From contig NZ_PEIB01000029.1 of NCBI RefSeq assembly GCF_004116385.1, positions 1 through 64,000 of the forward strand: 64,000 nt of DNA. The letters are read 5' to 3'. The notes beneath the pieces are model-generated. The model was not told where the DNA came from and did no database searches. It was given only the letters and a program-made list of their open reading frames with translations. The translations under genes were made by a program, and so were the position numbers. Positions 1 to 7,980 of the stretch are shown here, piece after piece; position 1 is the stretch's first letter; every line of letters begins with the position of its first letter. The DNA comes from Veronia nyctiphanis (GTDB taxonomy: Bacteria > Pseudomonadota > Gammaproteobacteria > Enterobacterales > Vibrionaceae).

Positions 1-1128
1 AGCTTTCTGAGTAACAACCTCGCACTTTTACGCGACCTTGAACCCTACAGCCCAAGGCATATTGCATTACTACTACCACTGACTGACAAATTCGCATCTG
101 CCGGTCAGGCCGTCAGAAACGGCTTCATTCAGGCAATGATGGACAGTCAACCTCAAGAAGGCACCGAACCGCCCACGATTTCGTTCTATGACACGAATGC
201 CATGGACATGAAGGATATCCACAAAGCCTTGGAAAAAGACGGTATCGAATTTGTGATTGGGCCGTTGCAAAAAGACAAGATTGCGCAATATCTGGATACC
301 ACTGACAAACGTATCCCTATGCTGGCGTTGAATGCACCGGCGGATTCAGAGACAGCACTTGGCGCCGCTTGCTACTTTGATTTATCACCAGAGCAGGAAG
401 CCAGCCAGGCGGCAAGACACCTCATCAAACAGAACTTCCACTACCCTTTGGTTCTTGCACAGGAAACAACCTACGGTAAACGTGTCAGCGAAGCCTTTGC
501 CAAAGAGTGGAAGAAAGAAACCAACAAAAGTGCTCAGGTGGACTACTTCACCGACCAAGCCACCATGCAGCGGAAAATTCAATCTGTCTTCGGTTTGTTT
601 GACAGCCAAAAGCGTATCGAACAGATGAAGCAGCTGCTTAGTCTTGACCTTGAATCTGAGCAACGCAGCCGACGCGATGTGGATGCGGTGTATCTCGTTG
701 CGAGTGCCAGAGAGCTTATTGCACTCAAACCATTCATTGATATTGCCATTAACCCCGATGTTCAGCCTCCTAAACTTTTCGCCAGCTCAAGAAGCAACGC
801 GGCTATCAGTGGTATCGGTCAGATAAGTACTAACGGTGAAGTAAAAGGGGTAGAATTTAGTGATGTACCGCTAATCATTGATCAGAATAACGCGACGGCT
901 GTTCGCTTTTACCAACTATGGCCAAATCAAAATAACTCCTCTACACGGCTTTACGCGATCGGAATGGATACGTTTGAACTCATCAATCAGCTTCCTCAGA
1001 TGCAGTCTTCGCCAGATTATCGCTATCAAGGGCAATCTGGAGAGCTTTCAATCGGTGGCAGCTGTGTCGTCAGCAGAGCCCTTAGCTGGGCAAAATTCGG
1101 GGAACAAGGCATTGTTGCCGTGGAATAA
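1..1128 (+). CDS. lpoA: Penicillin-binding protein activator LpoA, C-terminal part (5' end cut by window)
   Basis: The reading frame is open from base 1, so only the last 375 residues are present. In the family, LpoA is an outer-membrane lipoprotein that reaches through the periplasm to stimulate the transpeptidase of PBP1A. The visible part is the LppC-type periplasmic-binding-like domain: it opens near RHIALLLPLTDKFASAG and continues with FVIGPLQKDK and the SIGGSCVVSRAL tail. The lipoprotein signal and N-terminal helical repeats would lie upstream of the window. yraN overlaps its 3' end, and yraN-diaA-dolP follow in the classical yraM-yraN-diaA-yraP order, which supports the call. Confidence 0.93.
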   Translation, partial: SFLSNNLALLRDLEPYSPRHIALLLPLTDKFASAGQAVRNGFIQAMMDSQPQEGTEPPTISFYDTNAMDMKDIHKALEKDGIEFVIGPLQKDKIAQYLDTTDKRIPMLALNAPADSETALGAACYFDLSPEQEASQAARHLIKQNFHYPLVLAQETTYGKRVSEAFAKEWKKETNKSAQVDYFTDQATMQRKIQSVFGLFDSQKRIEQMKQLLSLDLESEQRSRRDVDAVYLVASARELIALKPFIDIAINPDVQPPKLFASSRSNAAISGIGQISTNGEVKGVEFSDVPLIIDQNNATAVRFYQLWPNQNNSSTRLYAIGMDTFELINQLPQMQSSPDYRYQGQSGELSIGGSCVVSRALSWAKFGEQGIVAVE

Positions 1129-1483
1129 GAAACAGGCCGGTGACCATTTTGAACAACAAGCCCGCAACTACCTCAGTCAGCGCGGGCTTAAGTTCTTGGC
1201 TAAAAATGCTCGTTGTAAACAAGGCGAGATAGATCTCATCATGCAGGACGGCGAATGCACCGTTTTTATTGAGGTGAAATTTCGCAAAACGAACACTTTT
1301 GGTGGAGCCGCCTATGCGATCGGCGAAAAAAAGAAAGCACGGTTATTTGCTGCAGCAGAATTCTGGCTTTGCCAACAAGGAAAAAACAGTGCACATACCG
1401 AATTCAGGTTTGATGCCGTCACGTTTGAAGGTGACGTATCTTCCGTTAACTGGATAAAAAACATCGAAATAAAAGGGTTTTAA
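1112..1483 (+). CDS. yraN: UPF0102 family protein YraN (endonuclease-like fold)
   Basis: About 123 residues. The core GEIDLIMQDGECTVFIEVKFR carries the E-x-D and E-V-K residues of a restriction-endonuclease-like fold, which is typical of UPF0102; the cellular role is not established. The frame is open well upstream inside lpoA, but homology begins only around KKQAGDHFEQQARNYL. A TTG at 1112 (or 1115) preceded by a GGGGA stretch at about 1099-1103 is the most reasonable start, giving the usual family length. It overlaps the end of lpoA by 17 bases. The stop is immediately followed by the diaA ATG. Confidence 0.88.
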   Translation: MLPWNKKQAGDHFEQQARNYLSQRGLKFLAKNARCKQGEIDLIMQDGECTVFIEVKFRKTNTFGGAAYAIGEKKKARLFAAAEFWLCQQGKNSAHTEFRFDAVTFEGDVSSVNWIKNIEIKGF

Positions 1484-2076
<593 letters not shown>

Positions 2077-2077
<1 letters not shown>

Positions 2078-2646
2078 TGAAAAATATATCTCTTTCACTG
2101 GTAACTATATTTTGCCTTTTCTTCGGGGCTGGCTGTTCAACGATTTATGAAAACGACACCCGTTCAGCAAAAACGGAATGGAATGATAGCAAGGTTGTCA
2201 TCGATGTCGCAGGGATCGTTAATAAACCCGAGTTTAAAGGGCTAGTAAGACTTAACGCGGTGTCCTATCAGGGTAAAGTACTGATTGTTGGCCAAGCGGT
2301 TAACGAGACGGTCAAACAACAAGTTGCGAAAAAAGTTGAATCATTGAAAAATGTCGATGAAGTATTCAATCAACTTCGGGTGCGTCCGCTTCTCAACCTC
2401 TCTGAGATAGGTCAAGATACTTGGATCACAACCAAGGTGAAGTCAAATTTGGTCGCCAGCAAGAAATTGATGGATGTGAATATCAAGGTACTGACAGAAG
2501 ACAAAGAAGTATTTTTACTTGGCTATGTCACTGACACACAGGCAGATATCGCAGTGGATATTGCAAGGCATATCTCTGGAGTAAAACAGGTTATTAAAGG
2601 CTTCAACTATGTCGAGGCAAAACCTCAACCAGAAGTTAAGCAATAG
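2077..2646 (+). CDS. dolP: Outer-membrane BON-domain lipoprotein DolP (YraP)
   Basis: 189 residues from the ATG that overlaps the diaA stop. An earlier in-frame start exists but would add a segment lying inside diaA, in front of the signal peptide. The N-terminus MKNISLSLVTIFCLFFGAGC is a lipoprotein signal with Cys20 as the lipidated residue. Two BON domains follow: one around VRLNAVSYQGKVLIVGQAV, one around KVLTEDKEVFLLGYVTD. In E. coli DolP binds anionic phospholipids at division sites, supports the BAM complex and belongs to the sigma-E response. A rho-independent terminator lies 15 bases downstream. Confidence 0.92.
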
Positions 2647-2661
2647 TCGAACAAGCAGCAT

Positions 2662-2692
2662 AAAAAAACGCAGCCATTGGCTGCGTTTTTTT
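2662..2692. terminator. Bidirectional terminator between dolP and sspB
   Basis: A CGCAGCC-ATT-GGCTGCG stem is flanked by an A run on the left and a T run on the right. It can therefore end transcription of dolP on the plus strand and of sspB on the minus strand. The sspB stop codon lies at its right edge. Confidence 0.85.
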
Positions 2693-3215
2693 ATTTAACG
2701 ACAGTTAACGTCGGCTTACCCTTCGGTCGCTCTTTTTCGTCGTTTTCATCGACGTCAGAAGTATTGAGTTCATCTGTATCGACCAATGCCTCTTCAGGCT
2801 CAACGATATCGACTGAGTTCACAGGAGTTTCCTCAGTCGGGCTTTGTTCTTCTGATTCAGCCATCACGGCTTCAAGTTGCTCTTCATAAGCCTCTTCGGC
2901 CTCAAACATGGTACCTGCACCGTTTTCTCTCGCGTAAATAGCTTTAACCGCGTAGAGAGGCACCGACACCTGCATTGGGCGACCGCCGAAACGGGCATTA
3001 AAAATCACATCTTCATTACCAAGAGCAAGTTCGCCCACGGCGCGTGGGGCTATATTCAGGACAATTTGCCCATCTTGAACATACTCCCAAGGCACAACAA
3101 CACCGGGAAGTTCAGCGTTCACGACCAAATGTGGGGTAAGATCATTATCCAGAATCCAGTCATAAAACGCCCTTAACATGTAAGGACGACGAGGAGTCAA
3201 AGATATGTCTTGCAT
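2691..3215 (-). CDS. sspB: ClpXP protease specificity-enhancing factor SspB
   Basis: 174 residues. The folded N-terminal domain (about 1-115, MQDISLTPRRPYMLRAFYDW through the FNARFGGRP segment) is the ssrA-tag-binding dimer. A long acidic Glu/Asp-rich linker follows, and the chain ends in the basic RPKGKPTLTVVK tail, which is the known ClpX-docking motif. Family role: tethering SsrA-tagged substrates and RseA fragments to ClpXP. It sits one base downstream of sspA, forming the usual sspAB operon. Confidence 0.95.
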   Translation of the reverse strand: MQDISLTPRRPYMLRAFYDWILDNDLTPHLVVNAELPGVVVPWEYVQDGQIVLNIAPRAVGELALGNEDVIFNARFGGRPMQVSVPLYAVKAIYARENGAGTMFEAEEAYEEQLEAVMAESEEQSPTEETPVNSVDIVEPEEALVDTDELNTSDVDENDEKERPKGKPTLTVVK

Positions 3216-3216
3216 A

Positions 3217-3855
3217 TTATTGCCCTGCTAAGCGCATTTCACGCTCTGCTTCGGTCAGTGATGCTAGGAAAGAGTCACGCTCGAATACACGAGCCATATA
3301 TGCTTTCACTTCTTTCGCGCCCGGACCACTTAGCTCGATACCCATAACTGGCAGACGCCATAATAGCGGAGCAAGGTAACAATCAACTAGGCTGAACTCT
3401 TCGCTCATGAAGAATTCGTACTCAGCAAACACAGGCGCCAAAGCCAGCAGCTCTTCACGCAATTGACGACGTGCGCGCTCAGCTTCCTCTGCATTACCTT
3501 TTTTGACTTTTTCAGCCAATGAGTACCAGTTTTTCTCAATACGGAACATCATCAGTCTGCTGTTACCACGAGCAACAGGGTAAACAGGCATCAAAGGTGG
3601 GTGAGGAAAACGCTCATCCAGATATTCCATGATAATATTTGCGTTGTATAGCGCTAGCTCACGGTCCACAAGGGTCGGCACAGAGTTGTAAGGATTTAGG
3701 TCGAGTAAATCCTCTGGCAGGTTATTTGGATCTACCAACTCAATCTCAAAGGTTACGCCTTTCTCAGCAAGAACAATACGCACCTGATGGCTATACATGT
3801 CTGATGCGTCGGAGTACAACGTCATCACCGAGCGTTTATTGGCAGCAACAGCCAT
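3217..3855 (-). CDS. sspA: Stringent starvation protein A (GST-fold RNA polymerase-associated protein)
   Basis: 212 residues. Glutathione-S-transferase fold without an obvious catalytic role: thioredoxin-like N-terminal domain (MTLYSDASDMYSHQVRIVL, NSVPTLVDRELALYNANII) and helical C-terminal domain. Family role: binds the sigma70 holoenzyme and adjusts acid and stationary-phase transcription. The ATG at 3855 has a strong GGAGGGG ribosome site 5 bases upstream. A 5' hairpin and a candidate promoter overlap the end of petC (see separate entries). Confidence 0.95.
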   Translation of the reverse strand: MAVAANKRSVMTLYSDASDMYSHQVRIVLAEKGVTFEIELVDPNNLPEDLLDLNPYNSVPTLVDRELALYNANIIMEYLDERFPHPPLMPVYPVARGNSRLMMFRIEKNWYSLAEKVKKGNAEEAERARRQLREELLALAPVFAEYEFFMSEEFSLVDCYLAPLLWRLPVMGIELSGPGAKEVKAYMARVFERDSFLASLTEAEREMRLAGQ

Positions 3856-3881
3856 TAACCCCTCCAGAATGTTTCATTTAC

Positions 3882-3915
3882 AGAAAAATAATGGGGGCGT
3901 TAGCCCCCATTTGAT
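3882..3915 (-). terminator. petABC terminator / sspA leader hairpin
   Basis: Read on the minus strand, TGGGGGC-TAAC-GCCCCCA is followed by TTATTTTT, a classical intrinsic terminator for the petABC operon. It also sits only about 30 bases before the sspA ATG, so it forms the 5' leader of any sspA transcript initiated at the candidate promoter just upstream. Confidence 0.8.
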
Positions 3916-3941
3916 ATAGGATCAGCAACTCACTAGAGTAA
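3913..3941 (-). promoter_or_regulatory. Candidate sigma70 promoter of sspA
   Basis: On the minus strand, TTACTC (3941-3936), a 17-base spacer and TATATC (3918-3913). Predicted initiation falls at the left edge of the G-rich hairpin at 3882-3915. Inferred from sequence only. Confidence 0.4.
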
Positions 3942-3945
3942 CCGA

Positions 3946-4682
3946 TCAGTGAACATCACGCCAATACTCTTTCTTCAACAAGACGGATAAGACGAGGAAA
4001 ATAACTAAAAAACCTATTACCCACATACCAAGCTTTGACGTTCGAGCTTCATTGGCTCACCTGAATATTCGAGGAAGTTCACTAAATCGCGAACAGCATC
4101 GTCGTATTCTTCCGCGCTCAGCTCACCATTGCCCAGTGACTTGATACCCTGGAATTCTTCAACCATCTCACCATCGATAAGTACTTTTTTATACTGTTTC
4201 ACTGGTGTGCCTTGAAGCTCTTCCAGCACATGAGGCATACCAACACTTGGAAATACGGTGTTGTTGACGCCAAACGGACGCGAAGGGTCCTCATAAAACG
4301 ACCGAAGGTAGGTGTAGATCCAGTCTGTGCCTCGCACTCGAGATACCAAGGTTAAATCTGGTGCTGGAGCTCCAAAAAACGTCGCGGCATCTTTTGTGGA
4401 AATTGCGTTTGTCATCAAATCGCCAATTTTAGCATTCGCATCGAAGATCAGGTTTTCCATCATTAGGTTCTTTGGAATACCCAAGTCCTCAGCGACACGT
4501 TCGTATCGCTGGTATTGTGTTGCATGGCAGCCAAAGCAATAGTTCATGAAGAGCTTCGCGCCTCGTTGGAGCGATGCAGTGTCACTCAAATCATTGTTTG
4601 CACTGTCCAGCGGTACTTTAGGACCCGCAGCCAAAACCATAGATGGCAGCAGGGCAAACAGAATTACAATCCATTTCTTCAT
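3946..4682 (-). CDS. petC: Cytochrome c1 of the bc1 complex (one-base frameshift near 4035)
   Basis: Membrane-anchored c-type cytochrome that passes electrons from the Rieske protein to soluble cytochrome c. It has a signal peptide (MKKWIVILFALLPSMVLA), the haem site CFGCH near residue 50, and the axial-methionine region PSVGMPHVLEE. The uninterrupted frame stops at 4017 after LERQSLVCG. One lost A (minus sense, an AAAA run read as AAA) at about 4034-4036 would restore LERQKLGMWVIGFLVIF, the C-terminal transmembrane anchor, ending EYWRDVH at 3946. The corrected 245 residues equal the usual length. I regard the shift as a likely sequence error. Confidence 0.93.
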
Positions 4683-5944
4683 TTATAATTCACCCTTTCC
4701 GGAAGTGGCTGCGTGGCCTCGTTTTTACTGTATACAAACAGAAGTACGAAGAACATAAAGTAACCAAAGCTAAATATCTGCGCCATCAAGGTGTAGGTCG
4801 GAGTGGCAGGCAGCGCGCCCAAAATTCCCAGACCGATGAAGCACACGATAAATTGCGCAATGTTAGCGAGGTGCCAGCCACTGCGGTAGCGGTATGAACG
4901 TACTTTACAGCGATCGAGCCATGGCAAAAGGAACAACACCACTATCGACGCTCCCATCGCAATAACACCCAATAGTTTATCGGGTACTGCCCGCAAGATT
5001 GCGTAGAAAGGCGTAAAGTACCAAACAGGTGCAATGTGCTCCGGGGTTTTCAGCGGGTTAGCTGCTTCAAAGTTAGGTGGCTCGAGGAAATACCCACCCA
5101 TTTCAGGGTTAAAAAACAACACGTAACTGAACAATATTGCAAAGCCCGCGATACCAATCAGGTCTTTCACCGTACCGTAGGGATGGAAAGGAATGGAGTC
5201 AATGATGTCGTATTTATTGCTGTAGTCCTTATGGAACGGGAAACGAGTCTTGTAATCATCGCCTTTTGTTCCTTTGGGGAGCTTAGTCTCAATACCATCC
5301 GGGTTGTTAGATCCCACCTCGTGAAGTGCTAGAACATGAAGTACAACCAAAAGGAGCAGAACGATAGGTAGAGCAATAACATGAAGCGCAAAAAAGCGGT
5401 TCAGCGTGGCACCGGATATCACATAGTCACCGCGAATCCAGAGCGTGAGGTCATCACCGATAACTGGAATGGCACCGAACAGCGAGATAATGACCTGAGC
5501 ACCCCAATACGACATCTGGCCCCACGGCAGCAGATAGCCCATAAAGGCTTCTGCCATAAGAACCAAAAATATCAACATACCAAATACCCAAAGGAGCTCA
5601 CGTGGCTTTTGATATGAACCGTAAATCAGGGCACGAAACATGTGTAGATAGACAACCACAAAAAACGCTGATGCGCCCGTAGAATGCATATAGCGCAATA
5701 ACCAACCGTACTCCACATCACGCATGATATATTCGATAGACGCAAAAGCGCCCTCAGCTGACGGGTTGTAATTCATTGTCAGCCAAATTCCCGTCAAGAT
5801 CTGGTTTACCAACACCAGCATCGCGAGAGAACCAAATAAGTACCAAAAATTGAAATTCTTCGGCATTGGGTATTCTGACAAATGCTTTTTGTAGGCATTC
5901 ATCGATGGAAGGCGCTTCTCAAACCAGTTTGCTAAGTTTTCCAT
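4679..5944 (-). CDS. petB: Cytochrome b of the ubiquinol-cytochrome c reductase (bc1) complex
   Basis: 421 residues, eight predicted membrane helices. The paired haem-ligand histidines are visible in RYMHSTGASAFFVVVYLHMFR and FFALHVIALPIVLLLLVVLH. The PEWY-type quinol-oxidation motif reads APVWYFTPFYAILRAVPDK, so Glu is replaced by Val (PVWY). PVWY occurs in many proteobacterial cytochromes b and is not alarming. The ATG overlaps the petA stop (TAATG), and the gene overlaps petC by 4 bases, so the three subunits form one tightly coupled operon. Confidence 0.95.
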   Translation of the reverse strand: MENLANWFEKRLPSMNAYKKHLSEYPMPKNFNFWYLFGSLAMLVLVNQILTGIWLTMNYNPSAEGAFASIEYIMRDVEYGWLLRYMHSTGASAFFVVVYLHMFRALIYGSYQKPRELLWVFGMLIFLVLMAEAFMGYLLPWGQMSYWGAQVIISLFGAIPVIGDDLTLWIRGDYVISGATLNRFFALHVIALPIVLLLLVVLHVLALHEVGSNNPDGIETKLPKGTKGDDYKTRFPFHKDYSNKYDIIDSIPFHPYGTVKDLIGIAGFAILFSYVLFFNPEMGGYFLEPPNFEAANPLKTPEHIAPVWYFTPFYAILRAVPDKLLGVIAMGASIVVLFLLPWLDRCKVRSYRYRSGWHLANIAQFIVCFIGLGILGALPATPTYTLMAQIFSFGYFMFFVLLFVYSKNEATQPLPERVNYK

Positions 5945-6534
5945 TACGCAGCCTCCTCATCAGCACCCACCAGAACGCGCGTATCACTTAAGAATGTATA
6001 TGGCGGAACGACAAGATTTAAAGGGGCAGGAACGCTCTGGAAGACACGACCCGCCATGTCAAATTTGGACCCGTGACACGGGCAAAAGAAACCAGAGGGA
6101 ACACCGCTTACTTGCTCATCGAACGTATCGGGTAAATAAGTCGGTGAACACCCGAGGTGGGTACAAATACCGACAGCAACGAAAATATCGGGTTTGATAG
6201 AGCGATAGCCATTCGTGGCATACTCAGGCTGTTGAGGTTCTTCGGAATTAGGATCCCTCAGATCCGCATCTAATGAAGGTAACTGGTCCAGTACAGACTG
6301 GCTGCGCTTCACTACCCAAACTGGCTTTCCGCGCCATTCGACGCGAACCATTTGTCCTTGTTCTAATTTGCTGATATCGACTTCAACCGGCGCACCTGCG
6401 GCTTTTGCCTTTGCGCTCGGATTCCAAGACTTGATAAAAGGCACAGCTACAGCCACTGCACCTATACCGCCGACCACAGAGGTGGTGGCTGTAAGGAAAC
6501 GGCGGCGGCCGGAATTCACTGGCGCATTGCTCAT
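5944..6534 (-). CDS. petA: Rieske iron-sulfur subunit of the bc1 complex
   Basis: 196 residues from the ATG at 6534, which precedes SNAPVNSGRRRFLTATTS, a twin-arginine signal/anchor (RRRFLT). The 2Fe-2S cluster motifs CTHLGC and CPCHGSK are intact, about residues 130-160. First gene of the petABC operon. A longer in-frame start at 6561 exists but would add nine residues ahead of the conserved N-terminus. Confidence 0.95.
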   Translation of the reverse strand: MSNAPVNSGRRRFLTATTSVVGGIGAVAVAVPFIKSWNPSAKAKAAGAPVEVDISKLEQGQMVRVEWRGKPVWVVKRSQSVLDQLPSLDADLRDPNSEEPQQPEYATNGYRSIKPDIFVAVGICTHLGCSPTYLPDTFDEQVSGVPSGFFCPCHGSKFDMAGRVFQSVPAPLNLVVPPYTFLSDTRVLVGADEEAA

Positions 6535-6667
6535 CCAACATTCTCCCATGTGCTCCCGCATGGTTTATTGTTATGTCCCTATGCGTCCTTGGAGCTTGTG
6601 GCTTACAGAAAGGTATGCGGTACGACTGCCCTATACAACGCTCTAGCAACCACATATCGTCAACAGA

Positions 6668-6696
6668 ATGATAAAGAAAACACCACTTTTTGACAA
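6668..6696 (-). promoter_or_regulatory. Candidate petABC promoter
   Basis: Minus strand: TTGTCA (6696-6691), a 17-base spacer and TATCAT (6673-6668), a good sigma70 match about 130 bases before the petA ATG. Confidence 0.5.
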
Positions 6697-6722
6697 GATT
6701 TTGCTACCTTTTTGTAACAAAT

Positions 6723-6735
6723 GTGATGTCATCAC
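6723..6735. promoter_or_regulatory. 13-base palindrome GTGATGTCATCAC upstream of petA
   Basis: Perfect dyad around a central T, centred about 65-70 bases upstream of the predicted petA start point, an activator-like position. It resembles CRP/FNR-type half-sites (TGAT/ATCA), but with spacing one base shorter than the FNR consensus. The regulator is unknown. Confidence 0.35.
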
Positions 6736-6852
6736 TTAACAAAGTTCAAAATGGGACAAAAGTCCATATTAAACGCGTAAAAAGTGGATTTGTGTCATTA
6801 CTTTATTTGGCAGTTTAGAACAAAAAGGAAGGAGTCAGGAAAAGTATATACA

Positions 6853-6884
6853 AAAAAGCCTGACACAATGGCCAGGCTTTTTGA
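6853..6884 (-). terminator. Terminator of the rplM-rpsI operon
   Basis: AAAAAGCCTG and CAGGCTTTTT arms around a short loop. The T run on the minus strand lies after the stem, about 35 bases past the rpsI stop. Confidence 0.8.
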
Positions 6885-6917
6885 ATCCAAAATTCCAGGA
6901 AATATCCTGAAGCGAAA

Positions 6918-7304
6918 TTAACGCTTAGAGAATTGTGGACGACGACGTGCTTTACGCAGGCCAACTTTCTTACGTTCAACGCGACGTGCGTCACGAGTAA
7001 CGAAGCCAGCTGCACGCAGCGTAGGACGCAGGCTCTCATCGTACTCCATCAGAGCGCGAGTGATACCGTGACGGATAGCGCCCGCCTGACCAGAGATACC
7101 ACCACCAGAAACAGTGATGTACAGGTCCAGCTTCTCAGTCATCTCAACCAGCTCAAGTGGTTGACGAACTACCATACGTGCAGTTGGACGACCGAAGTAG
7201 GTTTCCAGTGAACGTTGGTTGATGACGATGTTACCGCTGCCCGGCTTGATGAATACGCGAGCTGCGGAGCTTTTGCGGCGACCGGTGCCGTAGTAATGTG
7301 CCAT
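6918..7304 (-). CDS. rpsI: 30S ribosomal protein S9
   Basis: 128 residues, intact. It begins [18 protein letters not shown] and ends in the basic tail [12 protein letters not shown], whose last Arg contacts P-site tRNA. Second gene of the rplM-rpsI operon, 13 bases after rplM. Confidence 0.97.
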   Translation of the reverse strand: MAHYYGTGRRKSSAARVFIKPGSGNIVINQRSLETYFGRPTARMVVRQPLELVEMTEKLDLYITVSGGGISGQAGAIRHGITRALMEYDESLRPTLRAAGFVTRDARRVERKKVGLRKARRRPQFSKR

Positions 7305-7317
7305 TGCTATATTCCCC

Positions 7318-7744
7318 TTAGATGTCTAGTACTTTCGGCTGTTGAGCAGTGTGCTTGTGCTCAGCGCCGCGTAAACTTTCAGTTTACGGAACATGGCACG
7401 ACCTAGAGGACCGCGTGGCAGCATGCCTTTAACAGCTAGCTCAATAATCATTTCTGGCTTCTTAGCGATCAGCTTATCAAAGCTGATTGACTTGATACCA
7501 CCGATGTAGCCAGTGTGGCTGTGGTAGATCTTGTCCGTCGTTTTAGCGCCAGTAACAGTTACTTTTTCTGCGTTGATAACTACGATGTAGTCACCAGTGT
7601 CAACGTGCGGAGTGTACTCCGGCTTATGCTTACCACGTAGAGAGATGCAATCTCAGTTGCGATACGACCCAGAGTTTTACCTTCTGCGTCTACAACATAC
7701 CAGTCGCGTTTTACGGTTTCTGGTTTAGCAACGAAAGTTTTCAT
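7318..7744 (-). CDS. rplM: 50S ribosomal protein L13 (two one-base frameshifts in this sequence)
   Basis: Early-assembly 23S rRNA-binding protein. Translation starts [20 protein letters not shown] and is normal up to ATEIAS, where one base is missing at about 7641 (the Arg codon of S-R-L-R-G-K). It then runs correctly through [17 protein letters not shown] to [12 protein letters not shown], where one G of a GGG run is missing at about 7367. The correct ending is AQQPKVLDI. Adding both bases gives exactly 142 residues, the standard length. L13 is essential, so two disabling shifts in one gene argue for sequencing error. No uninterrupted frame longer than about 55 codons exists here, so automatic callers may miss the gene. 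Confidence 0.95.
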
Positions 7745-7879
7745 GCTAATAAATACCCGATTCTAAAATAATTTCACTTAAGGAGTCATTTGACTCCCAC
7801 TGTTAAGCGTCCATTCAGCACCCCTTCGAGTGGTGGTACCCTCGGCCTAAGCCTTTCAACAGTAACGGTGGGTCGGCGG
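7745..7879 (-). promoter_or_regulatory. rplM leader with candidate structured RNA
   Basis: About 130 bases of leader between the predicted transcription start and the rplM ATG. It has a perfect GGAGTC-AAAT-GACTCC hairpin at about 7782-7797 and several GC-rich complementary segments upstream. In E. coli the rplM-rpsI mRNA is repressed by L13. An analogous control element is plausible here but is inferred only. Confidence 0.4.
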
Positions 7880-7902
7880 ATTATAGGGCACACTGGAGAA
7901 AA
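7880..7902 (-). promoter_or_regulatory. rplM-rpsI promoter
   Basis: A perfect TATAAT (minus strand, 7885-7880) is followed by the GC-rich discriminator CCGCCGACCC, the signature of stringently controlled ribosomal promoters. The -35 is weak (TGATTT with a 16-base spacer is the best choice). Confidence 0.6.
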
Positions 7903-7980
7903 AATCACCTTTTTTTAAGATAAATTCTCGCTTTTTTGACTGCCAAGGATAAATGCCAGCGTAAGCCCTAAAAAATCATG

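Larger units (their letters stand above)
6535..6917. other. Intergenic region between rpsI and petA (383 bases)
   Basis: No gene seen. It holds the rpsI terminator (6853-6884), a candidate petA promoter (6668-6696) and a 13-base palindrome upstream of it (6723-6735). Confidence 0.7.

Noticed and set aside
4679-5944. PVWY in place of PEWY in cytochrome b as a defect
   Set aside because: As far as I recall, PVWY is a known alternative form in proteobacterial bc1 complexes and the protein is otherwise complete.
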